Below are positions 12,270 to 24,935 of a stretch of DNA of 64,000 nt, in pieces. The stretch's first letter is position 1. Each line of letters opens with the position of its first letter. A program made the translations under genes and the position numbers. The notes beneath the pieces are model-generated. The model did no database searches, was not told where the DNA came from, and saw only the letters and a list, made by a program, of their open reading frames with translations. The stretch comes from Synanceia verrucosa (taxonomy: Eukaryota > Chordata > Actinopteri > Perciformes > Synanceiidae), in NCBI GenBank assembly GCA_029721515.1, contig CM056556.1:10498098-10562097 (forward strand), written 5' to 3'.

Positions 12270-12981
12270 TAGGGTGGCCATTTCCACAACACCAAAAAGG
12301 AGGACACTTTGCGGCATTTAGTGAGGAAAGAAAAATCGCATCATACCAATCTGGTGTACTAGATTAATACTAAGATTACTAGATTACTTTAATTCCACAG
12401 TCTTCACTCCTGTATGACTGCTGATGCTTGACTGCATGATAAACTTTAAGTTCTGCAGCGGACACCTTGTCATCTTCAGGCGATGCTGCTTCCCGAAAAC
12501 ACAACCGGAGGGAGGAGATGCCTGCAGCCTGTTTTTTTCTCCGTGCTTGCATGCCTTTAAATGACGGTCTTTCATTGTGTGCTAACGTCCACATCACAGC
12601 AACAAAGTGTGCAATACACATGCAAATCATCTTTGCTACTTTTTGCTGACAAACGTGTGCTCTTTTGACCATTCGGCATTGAATGAAGTCTGTCTTTTCA
12701 TCATGTTAACGTTCTGTTAAGGAGGCGCAGCTAGCACATGGGAAAAGGGGACGGTTTGTTTACGTTTTCAACCAATGAGAAATCAGAGAATTGAGTGACA
12801 CCGCTTTTAACCATTCATTTTTATAACTGTCTTACACCGTCAGGCGATATGCAGCGTTGCGTTCAAGTGCAACTCCAAAAAGGAGGACATATAAGCGTCT
12901 GGCTTGAGGCTGCGCAGGACGATGGACAAGGCATTTAAATTCTGGACTGTCTGACCTAAATCCGGACGTATGGCCACCCTA
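12270..12981. mobile_element. Nested hAT-like element
   Basis: The left end reads TAGGGTGGCCAT and the right end in reverse is the same 12 bases. A second pair of matching words, AAAAAGGAGGACA, lies inward on both sides in the same orientation. Flanking octamers CTGACAGG (12262-12269) and CTTTCAGG (12982-12989) agree at six of eight positions, as expected of an old hAT duplication. It lies wholly inside the element at 11794-13164, so it came later. It carries a fragment of transposase-like coding sequence on the minus strand. Confidence 0.65.
12379..12672 (-). pseudogene. hAT-type transposase-like fragment
   Basis: An open stretch of 97 codons on the minus strand inside the nested element. 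Its second half, about residues 66-92, contains the pattern AAEL, then YHAVKHQQSY, then SEDCG. This resembles the region just after the N-terminal zinc finger in hAT-related transposases and the fish genes derived from them. The cysteines and histidines of a zinc finger are not recognisable in the first half, and the catalytic domain is absent, so this is at best a remnant picked up by the element. The match is from memory of the family, not an alignment. A chance frame cannot be excluded. Confidence 0.42.
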
Positions 12982-13319
12982 CTTTCAGGCATATATTCTC
13001 GCTAATTCTGGAGAACAACAGAAGAGGCAGCACAGCCCATCCTCTCTATGTAAACAAACTCAACCACAACAAACTACTGTGGTAGGCAGGTATAACCTAA
13101 AATCTCTACCTTTGGCTAAATTTATATCGTATACCGTTTATACCGTTCATACCGCCCACCCCTAAGTTGTCCATGGTCATTTTAATTTGTTGCCACTCCT
13201 TCTGTGATTTGGTGTACTCTGACCGATGTCTTAGGTTGATGTTCAGGTTCTTCAGTTTCAGGACTTCCATCAAGCAGCACTTCTACCTGAGAAGATTACC
13301 TCTGTAATCTGGGACTTTG

Positions 13320-13391
13320 AATGCAACGCTGCTATTGCTGGGATTGAAGTTTATTGTTAAATTTCAATCCCAGCAATAGCAGCGTTGCATT
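13320..13391. repeat. Perfect inverted repeat, 29-bp arms
   Basis: Arms 13320-13348 and 13363-13391 are exact reverse complements around a 14-base spacer. It stands about 150 bp to the right of the hAT element and is not part of it. An RNA from either strand would fold into a long perfect stem. No known microRNA seed is recognised. It may have arisen by a template-switch event during replication. Confidence 0.95.
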
Positions 13392-14855
13392 TTCAGTAAA
13401 CTCTCATTTGCACTGAACAGTGACCAAAGTTAGTGTTTACCTCTGTCACTGGTTATGAATTGCACCTGGCTCCTGACTTCAAAACTCCATGAGTGTTGTT
13501 AGAATGCTGTTTGTATGAAAATAAATGGGAATTTATGGAATGAAAAATGCTTTTTTAAACAGATCATTAGGATTATTTATTTACTAACTGCAACACTTTG
13601 AAATCATATGAAATAAAAACATATAAGGTGTTCCTTAAAAGAGTTATAGTGATCTGTAAAGATACTTCAAAGTACCTTTTCATACAAAAGCACTTTATGT
13701 CAGATGAAGCATCTTGATCCAAGTTTACTTAGGGTAAAGTAACATGGACATACACCAGTATTGTGTCTGCCTTTAGATGTCAAGGGCAGTGATTACAATT
13801 GTCTCCTTTTTACTGCTGGGCCACATACAGTCTACCTCTAAAGTATGAGATCTTGAGATGCAGGTCCCGATATTTGAAAAACTGGAATATCAAATACAGA
13901 TCTGAAGCCAGTGAATTATTATGACTTTTACTGGTGACATTTTCCAGTGGCATATGGCAGCAAGCTCATGGAAGAGCACAGCTTTTTGATGAATCCTTTG
14001 AGTCAGAGGGACCAAAGGACAGTGCTGGGCATATGTTGTCTTCTGTCTTTGCCTTGTGAAATGATAATGTGGCCTCACTTAAACAAGACTCTGAAGCTAC
14101 TGAACTGCCATTTTTAGCCACAAGATAAATCATAAGACAAACAGAGGAACCATAGGAAGAAACATTTGTGTGCGATGTCTGTCAGTGAGCAGCTTCCTGT
14201 TAACCATCAGGTTGTAATAACCATTGAACACAGTGAGAGTACAGAGTTGAATTTACATGTTATTAATTTAACTTTTTAATTTGTGCAGATGTACAGTATG
14301 TTGTGTAGTTTGACATAATTGCAGATATTTTGGAAATTTTCATTTTAAGCAGGTAGGTTGGACATGTTTGCCCTCAGTTATGTATTGCTAATATTTTGGC
14401 AATGTTTGTGTTGTAATGAATGTAAAGTCAATATGAATGTAAGGTCAATATTCACTCACTCTTTTACAGTATCTCTACTTTGCTCTCCACCAACTCTTAA
14501 AAGACACATCTGTATCACCTTCATGAGCTGTTTGTGAACTTTTCTGTTATTTGGCACTGAACAGGTAGCAAAAAGTGTTTTTTTCCAGAACATCTTTAAA
14601 ATAGCTTCCTGCTGTGTTAACCAGGAAAGTGAAACCAAAAATATAAGCTGAAAGGTTTTGAAATGACCCTTAGTGGCCGAAAGAACATAGGCTTCCTACA
14701 GATCCTTAAATATCTCAAAACAAATTCATTAATTAAAATGTATTTATTAATCCTAAGTGGAACCACTACCTGTTAGCTAGTTGTTACAGTTCTATGGGGA
14801 CATTAGGAAAACAGAACAGAAAATGACTATTTAACTGATATTTTACTGCGGCTGG

Positions 14856-14859
<4 letters not shown>
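13392..14859. other. AT-rich non-coding stretch, nothing recognised
   Basis: Short chance frames only. No inverted repeats, tandem repeats or named elements seen. Confidence 0.45.

Positions 14860-14889
<30 letters not shown>
14860..14889. repeat. (TG)n microsatellite
   Basis: About 15 uninterrupted TG units. Confidence 0.95.
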
Positions 14890-14891
<2 letters not shown>

Positions 14892-17251
14892 GTTACAGTG
14901 CAAAACAAAGAACTCTTGTTCATCTTAAGGCATGCAGCTCTCACGTGCTGTACTGTACATCATTATGGTAAAATTATCTTTATCACTGTATTTTATGTAT
15001 ACATATTTACGTACTATGCATACTGTGCATACATAGATCCTGTCATGTTTAAAACCACAGCTATATCTGTGTGCACAAACATTTGCATTCTGATGTTTCC
15101 TTAAACAAAATCAAATTGAAAAGGGTAATGCCAGAAATTAATTATCCATCTAAAGTAAATGTACTGGAAAATATAATTTATGGAACAATTATGAAAATGG
15201 TGCGCTTAAGTGAAAACCCCACAATAATTTAATTAATATTTCATTGGATTACTCTTTTAATTCTTTGCTATGGTGAGTGTGATGGAATGCACAAGGCTGT
15301 TGAGTGGAGTGCTGTTTGAGATTTTAGGTGGAGCAAAAAAAAAAAGGGAAAAAAAATGGTTGTGCTGCTTTCAGTGAGATTGGAGTTTTAAAAGCTTGCT
15401 GTTGTGATAGTAAATCTGAACCAGAGGGTAAATGTTCTGTAGGTGATTAAAATATTTACAAGATGAGACCTTGACTTTTGGTGCTGAGATATGTTACGTG
15501 ATGAAGCATATTATTATGTACTGGACATTTTGCAGTGCAGTGAACGCTTGCAGGTTTCAGTGAATGTAAGCATTTAGAGTTTCAGTATTAGCATACTGTG
15601 TGTGGGATCGTGTGCATGTGTGCCACTTCAAATGGTTCCTTTGCTCTATGTCTTTCCTCTACACAGGGCCTCTTTATGCCGATGACGGACTTGTCCTTCT
15701 TCCTGTCACCCGTCCACTGGGAACACTGCTCTCTGTGCAGTCTCATTGGCATGCTAAAGAGCCCTGATATTTTTGTCTTACATTTAAAGAGGGAATTACG
15801 CAGAGCTATTGAGGGCTTATGTCCAGGGCATTTTAACTTTTTTCATGGTTCTTGGATGTTGTCCAAGTAGATTGAAAAGATGGGAAGGTTAGGGATTGGA
15901 TAGAGAGGTTATTGACTGCGCTAAGGTTAGTACTTTGAGGGACAAGCGGAAACAATGTGCTGACTGTTAGCCAAGGATGGGGGACATGAGTGTCCTGAGT
16001 GGGCTTTTTTTTTCCAAATGTTTCTTCCCTTCTCCCTAGAAAGCTTTTACAATGAAACCAAGTCAAAAGCAGCAATTTGTAAGTCAAGAGCCTGGCAAAA
16101 TGGGTAGTGTAGGGGGGAAAGAGAGTTGAAAGTGTATGGTGTGTAAAGGGTCTGTTTAGGGCAAGTGGAGTCCTGGTCAGCTGTACATGCTACTTAAGTG
16201 GCTTCATGCAGCTCACTGTATAGACAGTGTGTGACATAGAACAGTGTGAAAGCCCCTTTTTATGCAGAGAGATATCACTTACTGTTAAATAACATCTTAA
16301 AATAGTATTTGCAAATAACAAATTATTTCTAATTTAGAATTATAGTCACAAGTTAAACGTCCGGTTTCTAGCTGGATGCAAAACTGACACACAAGCCCTT
16401 TACATTACATTACATTTTCACAAACTTAGAAACATGACCAAGGGTTTTCTAATAAAGAAAGGCAGGAAATGGCAACTTGTTATGTGGAAGTCTCTCCACA
16501 TAAATATCTTAAGTTTTGAGTTTTTCTTTATTCCTTAAGTTAAGTTTGTTTTTGATGTTTTACTTTTGCTGAGTCATTTAAAAAAATTAAGTGGTCTTCC
16601 TCAATAAATGAATCACATGTAGTAGAGCAGAAGTGCAAATCACCAAACAGTCAAAAGCACTGTGTGCAGATGAAGCGGCAGCACACTTTTGGAATAAACC
16701 ATGTTCACTGCATGTCATGAATCTCCCTTTAAAACTGTACTTTCTGCTGAAAATGCAATGCTGTCGAGCTTGTCTAATTGGCAGATGGTGCACAGTGCTA
16801 AACATTGTCATCCTTGACACCGAAATTGCAGAGCTGGCTCGCCAATGGCACACCCCTACAGCGGCTCTCCACCAAATTCGGCACAGGGCAAATCACCAAA
16901 ATGCCAAACAGGCGCAGGTGATGAATACCCCTCCCTGCACCTCTGGAAATTGTCATCTTACCAGCACGATGCTCCCAAAATACTCCCACATGATAAAGCT
17001 CCAGAAAAGTGTATGTTGCTGTTGCAGCTTGGATTCACAACATTTATAGTGGGTACACAAGTTCTTAGCATTTATATATTGTCACCCTTTAATACCCATC
17101 TTTGTTGAATACTTAATTCTGATTGGACAACAGCAGCTTTAAATAACGTACTGTTGCTATTTTCACACAAATTTTACCTCTGGTTTGGTCTCCTCCAAGT
17201 TCACCATCCTCTGATGGGAATATCTGGCTCTTCTGCTACATGCTCACCTGT
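14890..17251. other. Non-coding stretch; possible unnamed repeat at 16.6-17.0 kb
   Basis: Mostly AT-rich with no gene. From about 16630 to 17000 the sequence is GC-richer and open for up to 138 codons on the plus strand and 88 on the minus strand, without any domain I recognise. Words such as CTACAGCGGCTCTCC and CAGGCGCAGGTGAT give the impression of a fish repeat family, but I cannot name it or define ends. Confidence 0.4.
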
Positions 17252-17254
17252 TAA

Positions 17255-17713
17255 TGCTGTGTTTGTGTTGTATCGGAAGTCAACAGTCAGAACTGGGAAT
17301 GACATCACACCCGAGTTTACGGCGTTCTAGTAAAGAACGATGGACACTTCCAATTAAAAGTTTGTTGTGTTTGCTCTGTCAGAATGCAGAAAGCTAATGC
17401 AGCAATATGAGGTCCTCAAACACAATTAATAGGTACAAAGAAGACGCAGAGGGTGTGTGTTTATTCGTCTGCGTAATTATGTGTGGGAAAAACGTTTGAA
17501 TCTACTGTAGGCTGTAACGTATAAAGCTACACAACACTCATCCAGGGTGCTGCCATCTTGGATTATGACGTTGTGGTCAAGTTGGGGTTGGTGACGTTTG
17601 GTGAGGTTTATCCGACTTTATGAGTCGGAAATCCGATTTTGGGGACGTTCCACTTGAAATTTATGACTCGGAACTCAGAAATTCCGACTTCCGAGTCCAA
17701 GATGAATGCAGCA
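17255..17713. mobile_element. PIF/Harbinger-type MITE
   Basis: A 459-bp element beginning TGCTG and ending CAGCA, with TAA on both sides (17252-17254 and 17714-17716). The outer 28 or so bases form an imperfect inverted repeat leading into the shared word TCGGAAGTC. The inner right part is rich in short palindromic words around TCGGAA and GACTCGG. Three-base TWA duplications and such ends fit PIF/Harbinger MITEs. No coding capacity. The family is familiar from fish genomes, but its exact name is not known to me. Confidence 0.65.
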
Positions 17714-17716
17714 TAA

Positions 17717-19780
17717 CTAACCATTTGGTCTTTATCAGTGTATTAGTGATGAAATATAATATAATAATTATTGTAATTGATAGTTTGACACGATAATGTG
17801 CAAACATGTTGTAAAGCAATAAATGAGTATCACTTGAGGAACAGTAATATCAAATTCTTGTAATCACTGACACCTCCTGGGTAAATGTAGAGTAAGAAAT
17901 CTAGGGGGTGCTGCTGTTAACTGTAGCCTCTTTCTTCATAGAGTCCCTGAAGTATCAAAATGATTATGAGAGCCATGGGCTGCCACTGGAAACAAACTCA
18001 CTGACACGCTGATAAAATCCCTGCCCCGTGTTTATATGCCATTTTGCAAAGAAATCAGAAAAGGTAATCATGTATGGAAGCCGAGGTTAAGAAGCAATGT
18101 AACAGTCTATTAAGTTTAATATAGATATGTAGAATAAGCATATGCAGGGGGACATTAGCATAAATCTTGGTTACACACGAATGGTGCAGTGCACTCTATT
18201 CTCTCGCTGCAGCCGGGTCTAATGACAAATACTGTGAATGAGCCATGCCAGCCTGCCTGCTCACTTGAGCTCTCAATTAGCCCCCTTAGCAGGAAGTATC
18301 CAGTCCTTTCAGAGCTCTCGTACTGTATTATTGAAATTTTCCAAAATTAATTCAGACAGGAGTTAATAATAAGAATTGATTTTATTGCCCAATCTCCCCA
18401 TACTATTGTTTTATTTTAAAAAGAGTTTCCAAAGTTGAGAAATTTTGCATCTAGTCACAAGCTTCTCATGACTGTCACTTCACAATTTAAGCTGTTGGTG
18501 GATGCAGTCATTTGTTCAGAGTGACTAATAATGACTCATCATGTACAAGCTCAGTGTTTTGCTTGAGTATACTTCAGCAGCACACACAAGTCTTAAAAAT
18601 AAAAAGAATGCTACGTGTTAATTATCATGAACTATAAACTCAGTGTTGTTGCTTTTCCTCTGTTGGATGCAGTTCATGTCCTGAATCTCAGCATTTCTGC
18701 TGTACAAAGATGCCTTATTTATGCACTGCTATGAATGGCTGCTGAGAAGTTCTAAAAATATCCATCATGACATGCAAACAGCTTTATGGATGCATACACT
18801 GCACACTTGCAGCCTCTGGATATATATCCATGAGGATATTCTGACCACTGGTGGCGCTATGCTATGCTAAATGAACAGCTCGTTTGTTTACAAGAAATCT
18901 GCACAGGATATCTTTAAAGTCTGTCATCTCAGGCTACTTTTCTCGTGGAGAAGCTGGTTCTCTGCTTCCTTGAATCAGTCATCATCTTTTTTTTGAGTGT
19001 CAGCATTGACAATCAACAGCAATAAACATTATTATAAAAGTGATATATCACATGATAGGAAACCCTTTCTCAATTGAGTTGGTGCTCAGTGTAGCGCCTT
19101 CAGGGGCTAATTGGATTGGTGTTTAGCAAGACCTGCAGATGAGGCAAAGATTACCTTCATGCATAAAATTGTCTTTGTTTTTCTGTCTCGTCTCGTCTCC
19201 CTTTCCTTCCTTGGTTGCGTTTCCCACTGCCTCCCCCATCTGCACAGGCCATCGAAGGAGTCATGTAAGCATACCTTTGTCCCTGCATGGGAGGAAGAAG
19301 AAATGATCTGGTATTAAATTTCAATAACACGTTTTCCCAGGTCCTCCAGAGTACAAGCAATCAAGGGTTAAATTGGATCTGTAACGTATGCTCGGTGACC
19401 CACAAATCGCTTACCCATCAAACAGACTCATTACGAGCCGGCAAGCAGATGAGTGTTTGTGAGCCTTGCCTCTGAGCGGTGGGGATTGTGTGTATTACCG
19501 CTAACACGGCTGAGGTATTTAAATTTTGATTTTTTCGTAATGGGTTTTGACATGTTTCATTTCCTCTGGGGGAAGCGCTCGAGACCTCAGAAAGTAAATG
19601 TTGCTAAAAAGTCATCAAGGCAGAATATTAAAATGCCATCAAATAAGAATTTCACTAATGCGATGGGGCTTGGGCTTCAGGTACGCAGGGCCGGGGTCAG
19701 AAGGGCTTGGTTCTGGGAGAAACACTATTTGTTCCCCTTGGCTGCCTTTTTTCCCTCTTAAATAAATTATTAAACTACTT
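17717..19780. other. Non-coding stretch with a candidate conserved segment
   Basis: No gene recognised. Segments 17880-18370 and especially 19310-19720 have complex, non-repetitive sequence of balanced composition with many homeodomain-type TAAT words, features common in conserved non-coding elements. Only comparison with other fish can show that. Frames of 60 to 102 codons here do not look coding. Confidence 0.4.
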
Positions 19781-19782
19781 CA

Positions 19783-19852
19783 GCCCCCTCCTCCTCCCCC
19801 TCTTCCTCCTCCTCCTCCTACTGCTCCTTCTCCTCCTTCGTCTCGCCCGTCC
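19783..19852. repeat. Pyrimidine-rich CCT tract
   Basis: An almost pure C/T run built on CCT and CTT units, with a few purines near its right end. Long pyrimidine tracts of this type can form triplex DNA. Confidence 0.85.
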
Positions 19853-22800
19853 ACCTCGTGCCTCTCACAGTTTCACCTATGCTTTTGAAATGAAAGGCCA
19901 GCAAGAGGAGGAGCTGCTAGAGCACTAAAATAACTCACCTTTGGTTGAAATGAGATGAGCTGAATATGTCTATATTTTCACGAGGCTCAACATTCAAAGT
20001 CGTCATCCTATATGTTTTTTTTTCTTTTTTCTAGCATCGACATGCTAGTTCATAGAAAAGGAGATCAATAAACTTAAGTTTCCACTCTACAAGCTTCCTG
20101 TTCTGACTTTTATCGCCAAGGTTTGAACCGTTGCATTGCTGGTTGGGTTTTGTATTCCATGGGTACTCCTTTTGAGGCCATTACCAAGCTGACAACCCAC
20201 CAGCTGTCACTAATTGCCCACTAATGGGGTTTGGTGGTCTGATGGTTTGTCTGTGAGGGGCGTTCCAATTCTGTACTGGAGGTCCTTCTGGCTTGCCAAA
20301 TCAAAGGGGACACATTTAAAAAAGCATGTCATGTTATTCTGTTATATTACCTATAACTGCACCTCTACAATAACGACTAATTTACAAAGCAATATATTTG
20401 GAGACAAAGATTTCTTGTAAGTGTAATTAATCACAGATCATTTAATATTCACCTGACATCACCTTGTATTGTTTAAAAATATGGCAAAGATTGCTTTGCT
20501 GGTGGCAACCGTCATTATCATGCATGATATTTTCCATTCCTTGTCATTGAAATCTTTGCAGGAGACAAGAGGGGCTCGTGTCTGCCCTCTGCGTCAGCCA
20601 GCCCGCTAATAGATGTGAGAAGGTCATCTGGCATTAGTGGCAGAAGTACGTTAGCATTTGTGCTGAGCGTCTCTTGCCAGACTGTGTGCATGTTTGAAGG
20701 CGCTTGGACAAGCAGGCCCTTTCATGGTGATGAATGGCTTTTTTCAAGCGTTCTGCTCCCTAGTTATGAGAAGGGTGACCTGGTCATTGGACGACTTTAT
20801 GAAGCTATAAAAAATGTATGTCAGTCTGCAGTCTCTAATGCCATCCCTAAACGGGGGAAGGGGGAAGGGGTAACTGAAATGGTAAAAAGGCCATTTACCG
20901 TCACTCTAAATAGCTCTCCGACTGCCCTTCTCCACTTATCTGACAATGTCCTTGTCGTCAAGACCATTTTTTATTCTCTTTTTTTATTTTTCCCCTTTGA
21001 ATCAAGGATTGACAAGCCAGTATTTCCACACAGTATTTTACAGTTCAATACAGTCTACTAACTTGTGATTAGTGTGTTGCTAACACAGCCATCTCTGGTC
21101 ATGTCAAAGTATGTTGCTCAAATTAAGATCAGTGCTTCATTAAACTGTGATATGTTTATATATTGATTCTATACGGTGCCCTTATAGTATTGGTGCATAC
21201 TTGGTCCTAAATGTACATCAATGTGCATAACCAGTAATTCACACTTTGGGAGAGAACCATGTTGGAAGACCAGTGCACTGATCAAGGCTGTCTTTGATCA
21301 AGGATCCATGATTTTTCTCCTCATCCACACATGACATGGCTGGATGCCATTAATCACAAATGTCTCCTTTTTAATAAATATGCAAATTTATACGAGCCAA
21401 ATGGTGTTACAGCTTTTGTGTCATTAATATATAATGAGCTTCTGTATAAGTTATTTAGATACAAACTCTAGCAAACAGTGATGCACAGGAAGCAGGTGTG
21501 TCTGAGTATTTCAGTATCATATTTCGTGAATGCATTATAACAAAAAACTGTTTATTTTAACTGTTTATTCAACATGTTAATTAGAGGTAACTAGATACAG
21601 TAAAGATTATATGATACGTGTGAAAAGGTTGGTAATTGACCATGACATTTTTGATCTACAAATATGCAGCTGATCAAAGGTACAGGTGAAAAGGGCTTTT
21701 TTCGTCACTACATTTGGCTTGGCTTGTTACACTTGGCTCGCTGTTTGCCTCAGTCATGAAATATGATGGGAATGCAGATGTTGTTCCAGTATGTTATTTT
21801 TTCAGACATTGTCTCAAATGATTCCCTTGTCTTTCTCATGCAAAATAATCCTGCCTTTGATATACTATCACAGTTAGCCCGGCCACCACTGTGAGACGAG
21901 AAAAATTCCATATTTACAGCGTGGCAATGTCTCCTTGTTGATTGTATCGTTGCAGTGATGGGTTTTCATAGTGTAGTAGTAACGTAGTATTTTCAAATGC
22001 TTATAAACAGCTGGAGCCAATGAGTGATCTTTTCATGTAGGCTGTACAATGAATTTTTCAACACTTTAGGTTTACTGCGTTGTCCTGATAGACACAATTG
22101 GTTGTGAGAATGAACATGAACACAACTTTTCCAATATTATTGGATTTGGCAATATGATAATTCAGGACTGTGCTATTAGTAGATGTTTCTGATATTTATT
22201 TTTGACCGTAGTCGTAAACAAAAAGTGTTGTACCTGTTGAGCGTTAGGATTTTACATAAGTGAGCCCTCTGGTATTTAAAATATACCAGAATTCTCAGGA
22301 AGATTAGAAATAAAGGATTTTTTTTCCATTATCAGACTAGAGGCAAAAGTGAGATGTGGGGGGCTGAACTCTCCTGACTCTGTCTCTTGGTGAGCAATCA
22401 ATCATGGGCCTCTCTGCAGTCTCTTTGATCTGAAAACAGCTGTAATCTGTGGTCATTGTTGCTCGAGTAGATTGTTTGCCAAACTATTACCATAACTGTC
22501 AGCCCAAATCAGAGAAATAATCTCATGGCTCTGGGCAGATGCGGTTTCCCTGCATTATTGATATGGTCATCTGAGAGAGAGAGGGGGAATTATAAAACAT
22601 AGTTCTATTTACAAAGGGAGATTGGCTTGGTCCTTGAGAGTGAGTGAGTGGGACAGGCACCTCTAGAAAGTGAGATATAGCCAAGTTCAGGAGGAAAAAA
22701 CAAATTTGCTGGCTCTTTTAGGGTCAACTCACCCCATGGGTCCACTTCCTCTGTGAAAATGAGTCACCAGAATACACAATGGACTGATTTCTGAGAAGTG

Positions 22801-24780
22801 CCTCTACATGCACCTGTATAGGTACATTAAAATATGTATATATTTTTACTTCTTTTGTGTATTGGGCTACATGACCCATGTGGAAAAGCAAGGCATGTAT
22901 TTACTCAAGTATTCATAGTTTACCCTACATGTTTACCTGTGTTTGGCTTCTGTATGCAACCATCTTTGTCTTACTTAAATGAAATTCAGGAGTGTGACAG
23001 AGGAGAAGAGGGGAAAAAAAACAGCCCTTAGCGCAACATTGAATGTTTCCATTAGAGCACATGGTTGTGCCTTGTGGAAAGGTTGTGAACCTGAGCAACC
23101 AATGCATGTTTATTTAGCAGCCCTGCCAACTCTGTGAGACTGGCTAAGTTTCAGTCGGTTAGTGAGGCCAATGAAAAAATCTCACATCTTGAAATTACAA
23201 TGCCTTAACAGCGTAAGCAGAGGGACGTGTGAGGTTGTTGGGGTGGGAGGGCATCAGCTGCAGGCAGAAAGAAAGACCAAAAGAAAGTAAAGCATATGCT
23301 TTACTTTATATCTTTGATTTTGTAAGTATTATTTCACATTGTTTAGGTAGAGATTTTTCGGTCTTCTTTATGATTTTAACTTGCTCGTCAGGATTTTTCC
23401 TACTAAAGCCCAAATTACAAAATGATCAGCGTGCCTTTTGCCAGACTTTCCTTTGTGGAAACATGTGGCCCTTGTTGGCAAAGGGCAGAATTTGGCAGGA
23501 TCCTGAGAAACCAATTACAAGTACTGGCATATGGAAGAACAAATAGTTCCTCATTCGGTGCATCAGGTCTGTGCCATCTTCACGGACTAAAAAATAGACA
23601 TGATGGATGTGTAGAAGTGCTCACTGGGCTGTGGCCAGGCACTGCTGATGTGCAGCAGCACCAGAGTATGACCTGACCCTTCTGTTTGCAGCGAGTGTCC
23701 TTTTAACTTAATCAATATCAGTTTACACGTGTTTGCGTATTCATGAAAAATCAAAAAGTGATCCGAAAAAGGATGTTTGCCTTGTTGACTGATTGCTCGA
23801 TCAGTTTTACAATGCACATAATTTTTTTTACAATTATTTGAAATTGAATATTTTTACCCCACAATTACAGGTTTCATCCTGTTCACTGTGGTTACTGGTT
23901 TTATTCCATTTCATTTAGTCAGGCATGGTGCGACGGCATTCCTTTGTGTTTAATTCTTCCTTACTGAACACTCCTTATTCCTGGCATTAGCACAGTGGGA
24001 GCCCTGTTGTTTTAGTTTTTGCTTCTTTCATTAACTCTGATAAGATGCTATTGATGTGAACAGCATTGATGTTGATACTGACTCCTCACTTCATGTGATG
24101 GCAGCTTTTAACTTAAAACAACCATGGAAAGCAATGCTCACATGGTTAGCGAATGAAAAAAAAAAAAAGATTGGTAAATTTGGTCTGATTAGATTTAGAA
24201 AATTGTTGGTTTTATCAGGAGACTATTTTGCCCAAACCGGTTAGTAAAAACAATTCTGCTCATACGCACGTGCTGCACATAATGATACATCCAGGATTAG
24301 TAATGTGTCACAAGTGGCCTTGATATTTGAAAGTCCATCCTCAGTGCATCGTCAAATTGTCCTTATTATCCTTATTGATGTTTGAATTCCTTCAAGGCTG
24401 TAACTATAGGCAACAGTTGTTGATGGAAGTGGTGTGAACTCCTTCCATCCATTAATTTGTGAGTATACTCGGGCTTAAAGGTTAACAAAAGAGAAACAGG
24501 GCAAGCTCTGTTGCCACTACAACAGATCAATGTCAAGTAAACAACCTTTTCTACCTTATTTCCTGACATGTATAGATCTGTTTCCCCTCTCCCCGTCTGC
24601 CTTCTGCTCTCTGCTCCTTCACATTCCAGCTCACTGTCCCCGTCATGTCTTTTCCACCCTTCTGTATTTTTTTTAATATCATATCAACATTTAATATCCT
24701 ATTGACAGTGAATAGCAGCATTCTGTGTGATAATTTCACAAACATTCTTACATTTGCTGCTTTTTGGCAGCTTACATATA
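19853..24780. other. Non-coding stretch, no gene recognised
   Basis: The longest frame in the window outside the transposon (148 codons, plus strand, 20615-21061) is here, but it has no domain, signal peptide or splice context I recognise, and may be chance. Segments 20110-20260, 20560-20960 and 22370-22570 are of mixed composition and could be conserved non-coding DNA. The rest is AT-rich with short homopolymers. Confidence 0.42.
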
Positions 24781-24784
24781 TACA

Positions 24785-24874
<90 letters not shown>

Positions 24875-24876
24875 TG

Positions 24877-24924
<48 letters not shown>

Positions 24925-24935
24925 TACATATATAT
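24781..24935. repeat. Long (AT)n array with CA/TA end
   Basis: AT repeats occupy most of the span, broken once by a short ACAGTGTATATGT unit near 24871-24882 and passing into CACACACATACATA at the right. Translations of Tyr-Ile repeats on both strands come from this tract alone. The array can extrude cruciforms and its assembled length may be unreliable. Confidence 0.95.

Larger units (their letters stand above)
11794..13164. mobile_element. Non-autonomous hAT-type element, interrupted by another
   Basis: The left end reads TAGGGGCAGGCAATATGG and the right end, read in reverse, TAGGGGTGGGCGGTATG. The ends are imperfect inverted repeats of the TAGGGGTGGGC kind found in fish hAT elements, and are flanked by an 8-bp duplication with one mismatch. 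The total is 1,371 bp, of which 712 bp belong to a second element nested inside; the outer element itself is thus about 650 bp. It has no transposase of its own. Drift in both ends and in the target duplication points to an old insertion. Confidence 0.75.

Noticed and set aside
16633..17049. 138-codon frame, with an 88-codon frame opposite
   Set aside because: No recognisable domain; the sequence feels repeat-derived, so I described it as a possible unnamed repeat only.
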